This document shows, piece by piece, positions 10,389 through 18,172 of a DNA stretch of 54,743 nucleotides. A model generated the notes under the pieces. That model did not search any database. It had not been told where the DNA came from and saw only the letters and a program-made list of their open reading frames with translations. Location of the stretch: IMG/VR virus record IMGVR_UViG_3300022562_001216, positions 1 to 54,743 of that record; one strand, written 5' to 3'. The stretch comes from a virus. The position numbers and the translations under genes are program-made. Position 1 is the stretch's first letter. The number at the start of each line of letters is the position of its first letter.

Positions 10389-10697
10389 TTACCTGCACGT
10401 TGCGATTAATTTTTTGCCCTGATTCGTGATTTTGTACCAGCGGTGTGAATCGCCGTTTTTGCTTGCTCGATTGGGGTTTTCAATGCATTCGATCAAGCCA
10501 AGATTGAGCAACCGTGTTACCGGGCGATCCAGCGATGATTTACTCGCATCACGTTGGCCGTAGATGATTTCGCATAAATCGCTCTTGCCGCTTTCGGGGT
10601 GGTGGTAGATTTGCAGAAACACAATTAAATCCAGAATGCTGAGCCGTGAACCCGCTTTCATTTCAAAAAATGCCATGGCCAGTTTGAGTGTATTCAT
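10389..10697 (-). CDS. Winged-helix transcription regulator, 102 aa
   Basis: ATG10697 is chosen because AAAAGGAGGAATC stands directly before it; a longer frame reaches upstream to 10772 without a ribosome site. The sequence has a helix-turn-helix pattern typical of small winged-helix regulators (SILDLIVFLQIY, SSLDRPVTRLLNLGLIECI, RWYKITNQGKKLI). It probably controls its own operon and early phage or plasmid genes. MarR-like is the nearest description, but the exact family is uncertain. Confidence 0.65.
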   Translation of the reverse strand: MNTLKLAMAFFEMKAGSRLSILDLIVFLQIYHHPESGKSDLCEIIYGQRDASKSSLDRPVTRLLNLGLIECIENPNRASKNGDSHRWYKITNQGKKLIATCR

Positions 10698-10736
10698 GAT
10701 TCCTCCTTTTCTAGGCCGCCTATGCGGCGTAGAAAC

Positions 10737-10765
10737 AGTATGACAAATAAACAATGGGCAAGCAA
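10737..10765 (-). promoter_or_regulatory. Sigma70-like promoter for the winged-helix gene
   Basis: On the minus strand TTGCTT (10765-10760) is followed after 17 bp by CATACT (10742-10737), about 40 bp ahead of the start codon. Both boxes match the consensus only partly. Confidence 0.4.
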
Positions 10766-10834
10766 GGGTCATCCATAACTATACCATCCCCGTAAAGTTA
10801 ATTGACTTCTGCTTAAACAGGTTAATTAAAGGGG

Positions 10835-10886
10835 AAAAAAATCGGCGCTTGTTATTGAGATCGAATCAGGGGGGTTACAAGCGCCG
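10835..10886 (-). terminator. Rho-independent terminator, minus strand
   Basis: Two perfect 10-bp arms (10843-10852 and 10877-10886, CGGCGCTTGT and its complement) enclose a 24-nt loop. On the minus strand the stem is followed by seven T residues. It would end the transcript of the gene at 10962-11216. Confidence 0.7.
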
Positions 10887-10961
10887 GAACGAAACACGTC
10901 ATTTCAAGGATTGTTCACGTCGAACGGTTCAAAATGTAGTCCATTTGCTCAAATAATCAAC

Positions 10962-11216
10962 TTAGAACACCTTCACTTTGTCGCTTTTGTAGCGCTTATA
11001 CAAATTCATTTTGTGGCTTATGTCGCGGAACCGGAGCCCGGCACCCGTCTCCACAATGTGCTTGATATCCAACTGCTCATTGGCCGGGGAGATACTTTGC
11101 CCAATGAAGGTTTTCACGCCCTCCTCGTCCTGCACCGTCACTATGCCGATCTGGGGCTGCCCATAGGGGGTGAACCACTCCGCGCTGATGACCTGGTATT
11201 CGCCAATCACGTCCAT
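10962..11216 (-). CDS. Hypothetical protein, 84 aa
   Basis: ATG11216 (MDVIGEYQVI) fits better than the upstream start at 11312, whose added stretch looks non-coding, although the ribosome site is weak. The protein appears beta-rich (GIVTVQDEEGVKTFIGQ) with a basic C-terminus (YKRYKSDKVKVF). No family recognised. It is followed by a good terminator and is divergent from the AlpA-like gene. Confidence 0.5.
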   Translation of the reverse strand: MDVIGEYQVISAEWFTPYGQPQIGIVTVQDEEGVKTFIGQSISPANEQLDIKHIVETGAGLRFRDISHKMNLYKRYKSDKVKVF

Positions 11217-11504
11217 TTTTGTTGTCTCTCGTTCGTCTATGTCGCTGAAAGTGTAGAAATATTTCAAGTGTTTGTGTTGATTACATAGGGTTTTTCTGGA
11301 GGCGTAAAGCAAGCCACCGCCAGGGGATGGTATAAATTATAGGATAGATAATGCTCAAATATATTTTGGTTCCATAGTAAATGTTTATCGAAAACAGGGA
11401 CTTAACTGGGCTTGGGGTGTTTGGATCGCACCCTAAATAAATTGATGGAGGCTTGTGGTTCTGATTAAAGTGTGATGGCACTACAAAACAACAGGAGCAG
11501 AACG

Positions 11505-11738
11505 ATGAAAACAAGCACGCCATGGCAACGATACCTAAAGCCGCTGAAAGATGACCGTTTTTTGCGAATCAGTGATTTGGTGTACAAAGTGGGTAAGTCC
11601 AAGTCACAGATCTTGCGAGACATTCAAGAGGGTGAGTTTCCGTCGCCGATCAAGGTGGGCAAAAAATCCATAGCCTGGCGTCAATCGGTGGTGGAGGCTT
11701 GGATGCGTTACCGGGAAATAGAGGCAGAAAAGGCTTAG
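11505..11738 (+). CDS. AlpA-like DNA-binding regulator, 77 aa
   Basis: ATG11505 follows an AGGAGC ribosome site; the frame extends upstream to 11472 without one. The segment DRFLRISDLVYKVGKSKSQI and the following GEFPSPIKVGKKSIAW is the pattern of AlpA/MerR-like small regulators and excisionases. It probably binds promoter DNA of phage or plasmid genes. It lies directly before the exonuclease gene and may share its transcript. Confidence 0.75.
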   Translation: MKTSTPWQRYLKPLKDDRFLRISDLVYKVGKSKSQILRDIQEGEFPSPIKVGKKSIAWRQSVVEAWMRYREIEAEKA

Positions 11739-11791
11739 GCTGGCTGGCTCCTTTCGGTATCCTCTTATGAAGATGCCGAAAGGGGGTTGTT

Positions 11792-12727
11792 ATGAGTGAC
11801 AAATTGTATGGACTGAGACGGTTGCGGGAAGAGTACAACCTGCGGCCTAAGCCCGACGCCAAACCTAAAGATTTTTACAAAGACTGGCCTTTGTATGATC
11901 CGGACGACTGCGAAGAGATACCAGAGGGCGAGCTGGAGGGGGAAGCGTTACACACTAAGGGTGTGCTGAAAGAAATGGGCCTGAGACCTAAGAAGGGGGC
12001 ACCTGTGCAGTTCAATGGCAAGTACAACCTCTACAAAGTGGCTGATTGCGTCAAGATCCAGAAAAAACCGCGCACGCCGGCTCAGGTGCGGGGCAGCACC
12101 ATTGCCGGTCTGAAAGCGCGGTTACGCTCAAAGCATGGTGAAGCCAGTCTGGTGGCTCAGGATGTGCTCAAGTCCTGCGTGATCCTGGATGTTGAGACCA
12201 CTGGATTGAGTCATAGAACCGATCAGATCATTGAGATTGGGATTGTCAACCACCGGGGCGAGGTGCTGATGGATCAGCGGGTGCGGCCTACTGTGGATAT
12301 CAACCCAGAGGCGGAAGAAATACACGGTATCACGATAGCAGACTTAAACGATTGCCCGGCTTGGAATGAAATCGTGCAGCAAGTGATGACGTTGTTGGCC
12401 AGTGAGGCGGTGGTGGTGGCGTTCAATGCGGAGTTTGAGCAAGAAATGTTGTACAGCAGCAGCCGTGCCTATGAAATTGCCATGCCGTGGCGTGATCTGG
12501 GCTGGTGTTGTGCCATGTACATGGCTGTGGAAGCCTTCGGGGCCACCAATCGCTATGGGGGTATATCGTTGTCCAATGCCTGCTATGCGGCGGGGGTGAG
12601 CCGGGAGGGTGCCCATACCGCAGTGGGTGATTGTCTGTCCACTTTGCGAATGATTGAGAGTGTTGCGCAATACAGTGCAAAGTTGCAGGCAGAATTGGAT
12701 GAGTTGATGGAGTGTGTCATTGATTAA
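11792..12727 (+). CDS. DEDDh 3'-5' exonuclease (DnaQ-like), 311 aa
   Basis: The C-terminal half is a DnaQ-type exonuclease domain: ExoI motif LDVETTG with the D-x-E pair, an ExoII-like motif AFNAEFE in which the usual Asp is Glu, and ExoIII motif HTAVGDC. The first 120 residues are basic and of unknown function. Proteins of this class remove 3' nucleotides and act in proofreading, repair or DNA turnover. Here it could serve plasmid replication or degrade competitor DNA; that is inference. The ribosome site is AAAGGGGG. Confidence 0.8.
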   Translation: MSDKLYGLRRLREEYNLRPKPDAKPKDFYKDWPLYDPDDCEEIPEGELEGEALHTKGVLKEMGLRPKKGAPVQFNGKYNLYKVADCVKIQKKPRTPAQVRGSTIAGLKARLRSKHGEASLVAQDVLKSCVILDVETTGLSHRTDQIIEIGIVNHRGEVLMDQRVRPTVDINPEAEEIHGITIADLNDCPAWNEIVQQVMTLLASEAVVVAFNAEFEQEMLYSSSRAYEIAMPWRDLGWCCAMYMAVEAFGATNRYGGISLSNACYAAGVSREGAHTAVGDCLSTLRMIESVAQYSAKLQAELDELMECVID

Positions 12728-12851
12728 AGCCAGTGTTAACCGTTCGTCGGCTGTGATTGTCCGTAGTCGTCCGTAGCAATCCGGTATGTATAAAGCGTTT
12801 GCGTGCCTGGTGAAAAGGTGCTTGGATGATGTTTAAAAAAGGAGGGTTGCT

Positions 12852-13322
12852 ATGGCCTTGACTGCGCGAGAAGTAAATAAAATATGTTTGAGTGGTGTTT
12901 CCATTGAATTGGCTGATCGTTGGCAGGGTGAGTTGGACGTGGATTTTTATGAAGAAGTGCTAAAGATGCCGATGGACTTCAATTATTGCTGGCAAAGCGT
13001 AGGCTCTGACGCCGTGGTGTTGGCAATGATGGCGTATACCCATGGATGCACGGTGGACGATATCATTGGTTCCGTTGATATGCGTGATGAGTATGGCGAT
13101 CCTGTAGCGTGGGCGTTAAGCGAAACGATGCAAATCGGCGTGACGTTAGCGGAGCGAATGATTTACCGGTTTTTAGAGTCTCGCGGTATACCTGTTGAGG
13201 AGTTTTTGAGGTTCAAGTTCCGCTTTTTGGGTTGTGAAACTATGGAATCTGAAGAAATTGAAGAATTTGAACCTAATCAATCAGCTCCACCGTCTGAACC
13301 TCATAGTCTTCAAGCGGGTTAA
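12852..13322 (+). CDS. Hypothetical protein, 156 aa
   Basis: A strong AAAGGAGGG ribosome site precedes ATG12852. The product has a short Cys-containing N-terminal part and an acidic tail (ESEEIEEFEPNQSAPP). I do not recognise a family. The 3' end overlaps tail-to-tail by 50 bp with the minus-strand zinc-ribbon gene of the rep region. Confidence 0.65.
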   Translation: MALTAREVNKICLSGVSIELADRWQGELDVDFYEEVLKMPMDFNYCWQSVGSDAVVLAMMAYTHGCTVDDIIGSVDMRDEYGDPVAWALSETMQIGVTLAERMIYRFLESRGIPVEEFLRFKFRFLGCETMESEEIEEFEPNQSAPPSEPHSLQAG

Positions 13323-13497
13323 ACCGCATTTGCTTGGCCTTTTCTAAGCAGTCGGGGTTGTCTTTGCAGTAGCGCACATTCTCCTGGAACGTATAGCGCG
13401 GGTCTTTGCTGTTCTGGTAGCGGGTGACGACCACGCCCACATCATTGATGAATCGCAGCTTTTTGCAGACGTGACAGCTAAAAATGGGTCTATCCAT
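13273..13497 (-). CDS. Small Cys4 zinc-ribbon-like protein, 74 aa
   Basis: ATG13497 gives MDRPIFSCHVCKKLRF. A CxxC pair near the start and a second Cys pair (YCKDNPDC) near the middle suggest a small zinc-binding fold. It lies downstream of rep on the same strand, separated only by a repeat-rich 111-bp segment, so it may be co-transcribed with rep and act in replication control. That role is inferred from position. Confidence 0.6.
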   Translation of the reverse strand: MDRPIFSCHVCKKLRFINDVGVVVTRYQNSKDPRYTFQENVRYCKDNPDCLEKAKQMRFNPLEDYEVQTVELID

Positions 13498-13609
13498 GAG
13501 TCTCACTAGCTGTGATACTGGCAAGTCTCAATTGCTTTCAAAAGCTGAAAGCCTGCGTTCAAAAGCTGAAACAGGTTGAGACTGGGGAGTCTCACCAGTT
13601 GTGAGACTC
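13498..13609. promoter_or_regulatory. Inverted and direct repeats downstream of rep
   Basis: A perfect inverted repeat lies at 13587-13609: GAGTCTCAC, five-base loop, GTGAGACTC. An imperfect copy begins near 13498. Between them TTCAAAAGCTGAAA, itself a small hairpin, occurs twice. No T-tract follows, so this looks like an operator, RNA processing or attenuation site rather than a classic terminator. Confidence 0.5.
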
Positions 13610-14459
13610 ATTTATTCAGTTTTTCTTTGAGGCGCTTAGAGAGTTGTTCCCAAGATTCGCCGGGTTTGGGATTTTGATTTTTCAGTCGTGCTTTGACTTG
13701 ATCTAGGGATTCTCCGGGTTGAGCGGCGTCTGCAATCATGGCTTTGGTGATGTAGGTGCGCTTTTTCGGGATATCGTCCTTGATCATTATGATTAGGTGG
13801 TAAATGTTATTTTCTTTAACCAAGTCATAGGTAATGCTGAGTTTTGTATTGTTGTCTAGGTCTGCTAGGACAGGGTTGATGACGCATTTTTTGAAATCCG
13901 CATCTCTGGTGTATTTGTTGCCTATGGCCAGTTTTTTGCGCAGCTCCGGATAAGTGAGGCAAAGAATATCTTTTTTCATGTTGCGGCATCGGGCCAGCAT
14001 TTCATAGATCGGTAGGGTGTAGCAGCTACTGAACTGTTTGATCACGCCGATGGAATAAGAGGTGTACTCAATCAGTCCGGTTAGATGTTGGCTGACCGTT
14101 GGGGTAAATTGCAGCTTGATCCTGCGTTTCGGTTTGTCTTTTTCAAGAAAATGCAGCCAGCGGCAACTTTTGCTTATGTCGTTTGCTTCATCGTGGACTT
14201 CAATTGAGCGTTCGTAGAGGCGGTCAGCGGCTCTCATCAGGTCGCTGATTCGGATTTCTTTTTCGTTTAAATCAAAAAACCGCCTAAAGGCGTCCAAATT
14301 TATAATGACTTCCAAGTACTCAGTGGTTGGGTGTTTTGCTGGAATTGTGGCCAGTGCAAAAGCCAGTAGCTGATGTTCGCGTAACGTTAGAAAGTAACAG
14401 GCATGAACCAATTCGTTTGCTTTCATAATTCTGGTCTCGTCATTAACGGGTGTGGTCAT
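13608..14459 (-). CDS. rep: Plasmid replication initiator, Rep_3/RepB family, 283 aa
   Basis: The protein has the Rep_3 (RepE/pi-type) pattern: an N-terminal segment ANELVHACYFLTLREHQLL, the middle segment YSIGVIKQFSSCYTLPIYEM followed by LRKKLAI, and the DFKKCVINPVLADLDNNTKL region of the second winged helix. Such proteins bind iterons, open the origin and recruit the host helicase. It is transcribed away from the iteron origin that lies just upstream, the usual arrangement for control by iteron binding. Its C-terminal tail carries a repeated PGES(L/W) segment. Confidence 0.9.
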   Translation of the reverse strand: MTTPVNDETRIMKANELVHACYFLTLREHQLLAFALATIPAKHPTTEYLEVIINLDAFRRFFDLNEKEIRISDLMRAADRLYERSIEVHDEANDISKSCRWLHFLEKDKPKRRIKLQFTPTVSQHLTGLIEYTSYSIGVIKQFSSCYTLPIYEMLARCRNMKKDILCLTYPELRKKLAIGNKYTRDADFKKCVINPVLADLDNNTKLSITYDLVKENNIYHLIIMIKDDIPKKRTYITKAMIADAAQPGESLDQVKARLKNQNPKPGESWEQLSKRLKEKLNK

Positions 14460-14583
14460 AACGGAGTGCGTCCTTATTCCATTTATTATTGCACAGGAGC
14501 GAGCCTAGTATAAGAAGGGAGAATGTCAAACCTGATTATCGTAAAAAAAACCCATACAGAACAATAACTAATCAAAAACAGCC

Positions 14584-14610
14584 TGTGGATAACTTGCAGC
14601 CTGTGGATAA
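14584..14610 (+). promoter_or_regulatory. Two DnaA boxes
   Basis: TGTGGATAA, the complement of the consensus TTATCCACA, occurs perfectly at 14584-14592 and 14602-14610, 18 bp apart and immediately beside the first iteron. Host DnaA probably takes part in opening this origin. Confidence 0.85.
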
Positions 14611-14614
14611 CTCA

Positions 14615-14715
14615 CCGGGTTTTTTGTCGTAAAACCGGGTTTTTTGTCGTAAGCACCGGGTTTTTTGTCGTAAGCACCGGGTTTTTTGTCGTAAAAACCG
14701 GGTTTTTTGTCGTAA
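14615..14715 (+). repeat. Five origin iterons
   Basis: CCGGGTTTTTTGTCGTAA occurs five times, starting at 14615, 14635, 14656, 14677 and 14698. The 20-21-bp period puts all copies on the same face of the helix. This is the expected binding array for the adjacent Rep_3 initiator. Confidence 0.95.
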
Positions 14716-15121
14716 AACTTGGATTTAAAATGTTTAAAATCAATAAGTTACAGCCCTGAAAAGTAAGAAAAGAAAAGAGAAAAGAAAATAGAAATATAAA
14801 TTTTGAAAAATTTCAGCAGCCGGGGGTGATTAGCGTTTGATCAGAACAAAAAAGAAACAATACAAAATTCAATTTTAAATTTTAATCTTTCCTGCTTGTG
14901 GACAGCGGGACAGTCGCAAGCGAGCGTGATGGACAGAGCATGGATAACACGTGGACGAAAAAACACTCGCCCACCCGTTACCCACACCCTGACCACACTC
15001 TGCCCCCCTGACCACAGAACTGGCATCTGGGGTGCGTCAGGTTCGCGGTCTCAAGATCCTGGTTACAGGTTTTTTAATTTCGGGATAAAAAACCCGGTGA
15101 GTTTTACGATAAAAAACCCGG
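14716..15121. other. AT-rich origin segment with two inverted iteron-like copies
   Basis: From 14716 to about 14890 the DNA is strongly AT- and purine-rich (runs of AAAAG) and is the likely duplex-unwinding region. At 15104-15121 an iteron-like 18-mer lies in inverted orientation with one difference (A for G), and a more diverged copy lies at 15078-15097. They precede the gene at 15197 and may let Rep control it or allow looping between origin halves. No protein gene is visible in 14460-15196. Confidence 0.7.
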
Positions 15122-15187
15122 CCAAGTTGTCATTTTTGCGTCATGAAGCTTTTCGTCTAAAGTTCGGTTAGGAAACACACAACAAAA

Positions 15188-15196
15188 ATGGCCTAA
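15188..15196 (+). promoter_or_regulatory. Two-codon mini-ORF before the HNH-like gene
   Basis: ATG GCC TAA abuts the ATG at 15197. The only purine-rich ribosome site (AGGAAA) is closer to the mini-ORF than to the gene, so translation of the gene may depend on re-initiation after the mini-ORF. Confidence 0.35.
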
Positions 15197-15976
15197 ATGA
15201 CTGATTCGGAACGGTTGATTGATAAATCACCACTGTGGTTTATCAATCGCTTTTTTCACGTTGAATTTATGAACCCGCGCATCAAAGTTGTGCAACACAA
15301 CCGTGGGCAGCGGTATATTATGGCCGTAGAACTGGATGAGGAGCTGTACAAGGCGTTTTCGGAGCTGGGGCAAGGGTTGCATGGCATGATCCTCACAGGA
15401 GCCCTTAAAGTCGCTCACAGCCATTCAGCGATTGGGATTTGTAACGACGCTGGCCAGGTCGAAGAGTTATTTGAGCAACCCGCCCCTGAAAAACCCGTCA
15501 CAATGGCTCAAACTTTGTACAAAGAGGGGTATTTTAACAACCCGGAATTGTGGGCCGTGCTTGAGCGCGAGCGAGTCTACACACCTGCCATGCACAGCAA
15601 ACTGATTCATGATCAACCCTGTTTGTGTACCAGTGTTCGCAAGAACGACACGTTTCACATGGCCATACGCTGCCCGGCTAAGGCCTGCGGGGGTGAGGTT
15701 GAATGGCATCATGTGCGCACCTCTGCGACCGCTGGCACGGCCACCAAGCCCCATGATTTTTATACCGTACCCCTGTGTCAGGTTCACCACGAACTCGCCC
15801 ACCAGAAGCAAACCAGAGAGCTGACGGACTACTTGCTCAAGCAGGCGGCCTACTTCCGCTCGATGGGCATTGCGGAAGCCATGAAAAAGGAACTTGCCTT
15901 GACCTCGATGAACGAACTCACTGAAACGTTGCTCAAGCAATGGCATGATTTGATCGGATTTCACCCGCATGAGTAA
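15197..15976 (+). CDS. HNH-like / DUF968-like protein, 259 aa
   Basis: The central and C-terminal part has a metal-binding nuclease-like pattern: CLC near residue 142, then CPAKACGGEVEWHHVR, GTATKPHDFYTVPLC and QVHHELAH. This order (Cys pair, HH, KPHD, PLC, HHxxxH) matches DUF968/Ref-like proteins, a branch of the HNH nuclease group that includes phage recombination endonucleases. It may act in DNA recombination or processing near the origin. The N-terminal 120 residues are of unknown role. The stop overlaps the next start. Confidence 0.65.
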   Translation: MTDSERLIDKSPLWFINRFFHVEFMNPRIKVVQHNRGQRYIMAVELDEELYKAFSELGQGLHGMILTGALKVAHSHSAIGICNDAGQVEELFEQPAPEKPVTMAQTLYKEGYFNNPELWAVLERERVYTPAMHSKLIHDQPCLCTSVRKNDTFHMAIRCPAKACGGEVEWHHVRTSATAGTATKPHDFYTVPLCQVHHELAHQKQTRELTDYLLKQAAYFRSMGIAEAMKKELALTSMNELTETLLKQWHDLIGFHPHE

Positions 15977-16226
15977 CCCGAAAAAACACGGCGGTCACGC
16001 CCAGGTGCTGAGTGATGACGATGTGGAGGACATTCGGGAGGAGTGGAGCCGCAAAGCGGAACTCACCAAGTGGGCCAATGCCATGCGCAAAGATGGAATG
16101 GAACTGTTGCAGGAAGCCAATGAATTAATCCGCATGGCGAAAAGCATCACTCAGCCAGAGCTGGCGCGGCGTTACGGGGTGTCCGTGCATACCATAAATG
16201 GGGTGATTAACAACAAGGCAAAGTGA
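15969..16226 (+). CDS. Small helix-turn-helix protein, 85 aa
   Basis: Starts inside the end of the HNH-like gene (8-bp overlap). The C-terminal part (SITQPELARRYGVSVHTING) is a clear helix-turn-helix. The N-terminal part is helical and charged. Probably a DNA-binding accessory or regulator of this operon. Confidence 0.65.
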   Translation: MSNPKKHGGHAQVLSDDDVEDIREEWSRKAELTKWANAMRKDGMELLQEANELIRMAKSITQPELARRYGVSVHTINGVINNKAK

Positions 16227-16232
16227 TGTAAT

Positions 16233-16276
16233 TGGAATACAAGTAGAATACAATCGTATTCTTTTTGTAGTCGTTT
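16233..16276. repeat. 11-bp repeat array (four units)
   Basis: TGGAATACAAG and TAGAATACAAT are followed in step by two inverted units (CGTATTCTTTT, TGTAGTCGTTT). They lie directly before the gene at 16287. The TACAA core and 11-bp step match arrays elsewhere in the genome. Confidence 0.6.
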
Positions 16277-16286
16277 GGAGGTTGCC

Positions 16287-16529
16287 ATGGTGTTAAAACA
16301 GTACCGCCTCAAAGATTTGTTTCAAATGCGTGATAAGCTGGATGCGGCGCAATTGCTGGACGAGCTGGAACGCCGCTTTGACGAGCGGGAGTTGATTCAA
16401 ATTGACGAGCTGACGGGCTTTGATGTGGAATGGTACATCGAAGAAAATGCCAGCTACAACGAACTGCAAAGTATCGCCATGGCGTGCAAGAGGGAGCTTC
16501 TTGATGAAAGCGATTCACCGTCGTTTTAA
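16287..16529 (+). CDS. Hypothetical acidic protein, 80 aa
   Basis: ATG16287 is preferred over a TTG at 16275 because GGAGG lies just before it. The product is acidic and helical (LDELERRFDERELIQIDEL). No family recognised. The 11-bp repeat array in its leader suggests control by a plasmid RHH protein. Confidence 0.6.
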   Translation: MVLKQYRLKDLFQMRDKLDAAQLLDELERRFDERELIQIDELTGFDVEWYIEENASYNELQSIAMACKRELLDESDSPSF

Positions 16530-16785
16530 TAGCAATGGGTATGTTGATACTGCTGTTATACTGGAGCAGCGTTGTGTTGTTAAGGTTTGGACTGAGGATA
16601 GTTTGGGTCAAAACAACCCTTTCAAGGTCGGTATTAAACCTCATGGGCCAGTACCTGGTGCTCTGCTCAGTGCTTTCCTTGCTTTGACTGAGGGCGAGTT
16701 GTCTCAGAGCCAGCATCAGGAGCTGCTACGAATCGCAGCAACCGCCTACGAGTCACTTAAAACTTCAGGATTAGCCACCGCATAG
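16504..16785 (+). CDS. Hypothetical protein, 93 aa
   Basis: ATG16504 overlaps the previous gene by 26 bp and has a GGGAG ribosome site; a longer frame to 16420 has none. Contains VILEQRCVVKVWTEDSLG and a helical C-terminus. Function unknown. Its end overlaps the convergent RHH-like gene by 40 bp. Confidence 0.5.
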   Translation: MKAIHRRFNSNGYVDTAVILEQRCVVKVWTEDSLGQNNPFKVGIKPHGPVPGALLSAFLALTEGELSQSQHQELLRIAATAYESLKTSGLATA

Positions 16786-17174
16786 TTCAATGCCCTGGTG
16801 ATCGCTTCAGTCAGTGACAGGTTGTTGCGCTGGCTGATGGTCATCCAGCGGGTTTTATCAAACGTCTCACAGCGCATGATCAGCATCGTGCTCTGCGAAT
16901 ATTTACGGGCATTCTGATTGCCGAGCAAGCCGCTTTCGTATTTTGGCGGTCTGCCTTCAAACCCTTCGGTAAACCCTTCCGCAAAATCCTGACCACAGAA
17001 ATCCGGGTCCATCATTTGCTCCAGCTTGTCGGGCAATCGAAAGCTGTGGCCGTGATAAAAGCGCTGCAATCCGTAGCAATAACCTTGCTTGTATTTGAGG
17101 CTGATTTCGTTGTCTTTGGCCAATTGCTCGGCGCAACGTAAAAAAGCGGCAAACTGCGCGTGGTTCAACTCCAT
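16746..17174 (-). CDS. RHH-like putative DNA-binding protein, 142 aa
   Basis: ATG17174 has an AAGGGG ribosome site; the upstream extension to 17225 runs through a palindromic operator. The C-terminal 50 residues have a beta strand (STMLIMRCETF) followed by two helices (SLTEAITRALNYAV), the layout of ribbon-helix-helix DNA-binding proteins. The middle is Gly/Phe-rich (GFTEGFEGRPPKY). Probably an autoregulated plasmid regulator or segregation accessory. Confidence 0.55.
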   Translation of the reverse strand: MELNHAQFAAFLRCAEQLAKDNEISLKYKQGYCYGLQRFYHGHSFRLPDKLEQMMDPDFCGQDFAEGFTEGFEGRPPKYESGLLGNQNARKYSQSTMLIMRCETFDKTRWMTISQRNNLSLTEAITRALNYAVANPEVLSDS

Positions 17175-17205
17175 TGCTAACCCCTTGATTTTATTGGATG
17201 CTAAA

Positions 17206-17225
17206 CGGCTTGTTTGTATATACAA
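17206..17225. promoter_or_regulatory. Palindromic operator of the RHH-like gene
   Basis: GTTTGTATATACAAAC is a perfect 16-bp palindrome at 17208-17223, about 35 bp ahead of the start codon. Each half contains the ATACAAAC core found in the dispersed 11-bp repeats. Confidence 0.6.
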
Positions 17226-17381
17226 ACGAATCAGACTTAAATATGTGCCAAAAAGCGGGTTTTTTCGCTATTTTTTGTAGTGATCGAGCAAAAAAGTGTG
17301 CAAAACCGTGGCGTTTTCGTGCAAAACACCCCGTTTTTGTAGCACGCACCAAAATAACTATTTTATTTCAAGGGTTTACGC

Positions 17382-17912
17382 ATGGATGGTTTCATTCAAA
17401 AGGCTTTTGAACGGGTTGGTGAACGTTTGACATCATCGCCCTACAAAATTGACGAGTTAGAAATATCGGAAACGCTGCCAGACATTTTTATGGCAACAGT
17501 CTGTTGTCAGGATCGACCGGTGATAGTGTGTGGGCCAGCAGAATTGAAGCAGTGCGGTGATATGGCCGCGGCGCTTGTCTTTGACAGAACCGTGTTGGAA
17601 ATAATGCAAGTGCTTGTGGCTTATGAAAAGCATGGTCAGGCAGCAGGTATACCGCGATCAGAAGAGGATCTTCTGGAGCTGCGAAATAAGTCAGAAATTA
17701 GATTCAACGATTTAAGTTGGCATTGGGCTAAGGCAGATCAGGTGATCACGGACCCTTGTGCATCCGTGTCCGTTGGGCCGTTGCGGGACGATTTAACGAA
17801 TTTGTTGGTGCTGTGTCCCCATGACTTCGGCACGAAAGTGGCGACCGTGTTATGTGTTTCGCCCACGGTGGATAGGATTTTCAGAACGGTCGTAAGAAAT
17901 GGGAGAAACTAA
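17382..17912 (+). CDS. Hypothetical protein, 176 aa (possible paralogue of 19264-19788)
   Basis: Follows an AAGGG ribosome site. The segments DRPVIVCGPAELKQCG and SVGPLRDDLTNLLVLCP resemble segments GKPLLLCGWAGDEDAL and DTGPGDLMAILLEPC, in the same order and spacing, of the minus-strand gene at 19264. This suggests two copies of one unknown family flanking the gene at 18169. The upstream 150 bp are AT-rich with two GTGCAAAAC repeats. Confidence 0.6.
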   Translation: MDGFIQKAFERVGERLTSSPYKIDELEISETLPDIFMATVCCQDRPVIVCGPAELKQCGDMAAALVFDRTVLEIMQVLVAYEKHGQAAGIPRSEEDLLELRNKSEIRFNDLSWHWAKADQVITDPCASVSVGPLRDDLTNLLVLCPHDFGTKVATVLCVSPTVDRIFRTVVRNGRN

Positions 17913-18172
17913 TGGAAATCGATGATCCCTTTAAAATCTGGACCATTTACCACAACCCATTGGATTTTCCGGGTAAGTACGTGGGGCGCCTGTTCAATGT
18001 GCATAGTCCAGAGACCTTTGGCCCACACAGCATGGTGGTGCCGACTCAGCACCTGTTTGTCAGTGGCCATATTGAGCCGGTGCGGGATTGGATCAAGGGG
18101 CAGGGAGCCACCATCTACATTTGCAAGGATGTTGAGGATGATCCCAATGTCGTGGAGTCTTGGATACGATGA
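17912..18172 (+). CDS. Hypothetical protein, 86 aa
   Basis: Its ATG overlaps the previous stop (TAATG) and its stop overlaps the next start (ATGA), so three genes are coupled. The product appears beta-rich and contains HSMVVPTQHLFVSGHIEPV. No known family recognised. Confidence 0.6.
   Translation: MEIDDPFKIWTIYHNPLDFPGKYVGRLFNVHSPETFGPHSMVVPTQHLFVSGHIEPVRDWIKGQGATIYICKDVEDDPNVVESWIR

Noticed and set aside
10911-11288. Plus-strand ORF of 125 aa
   Set aside because: Antisense to the gene at 10962-11216, no ribosome site, and it crosses that gene's promoter region.
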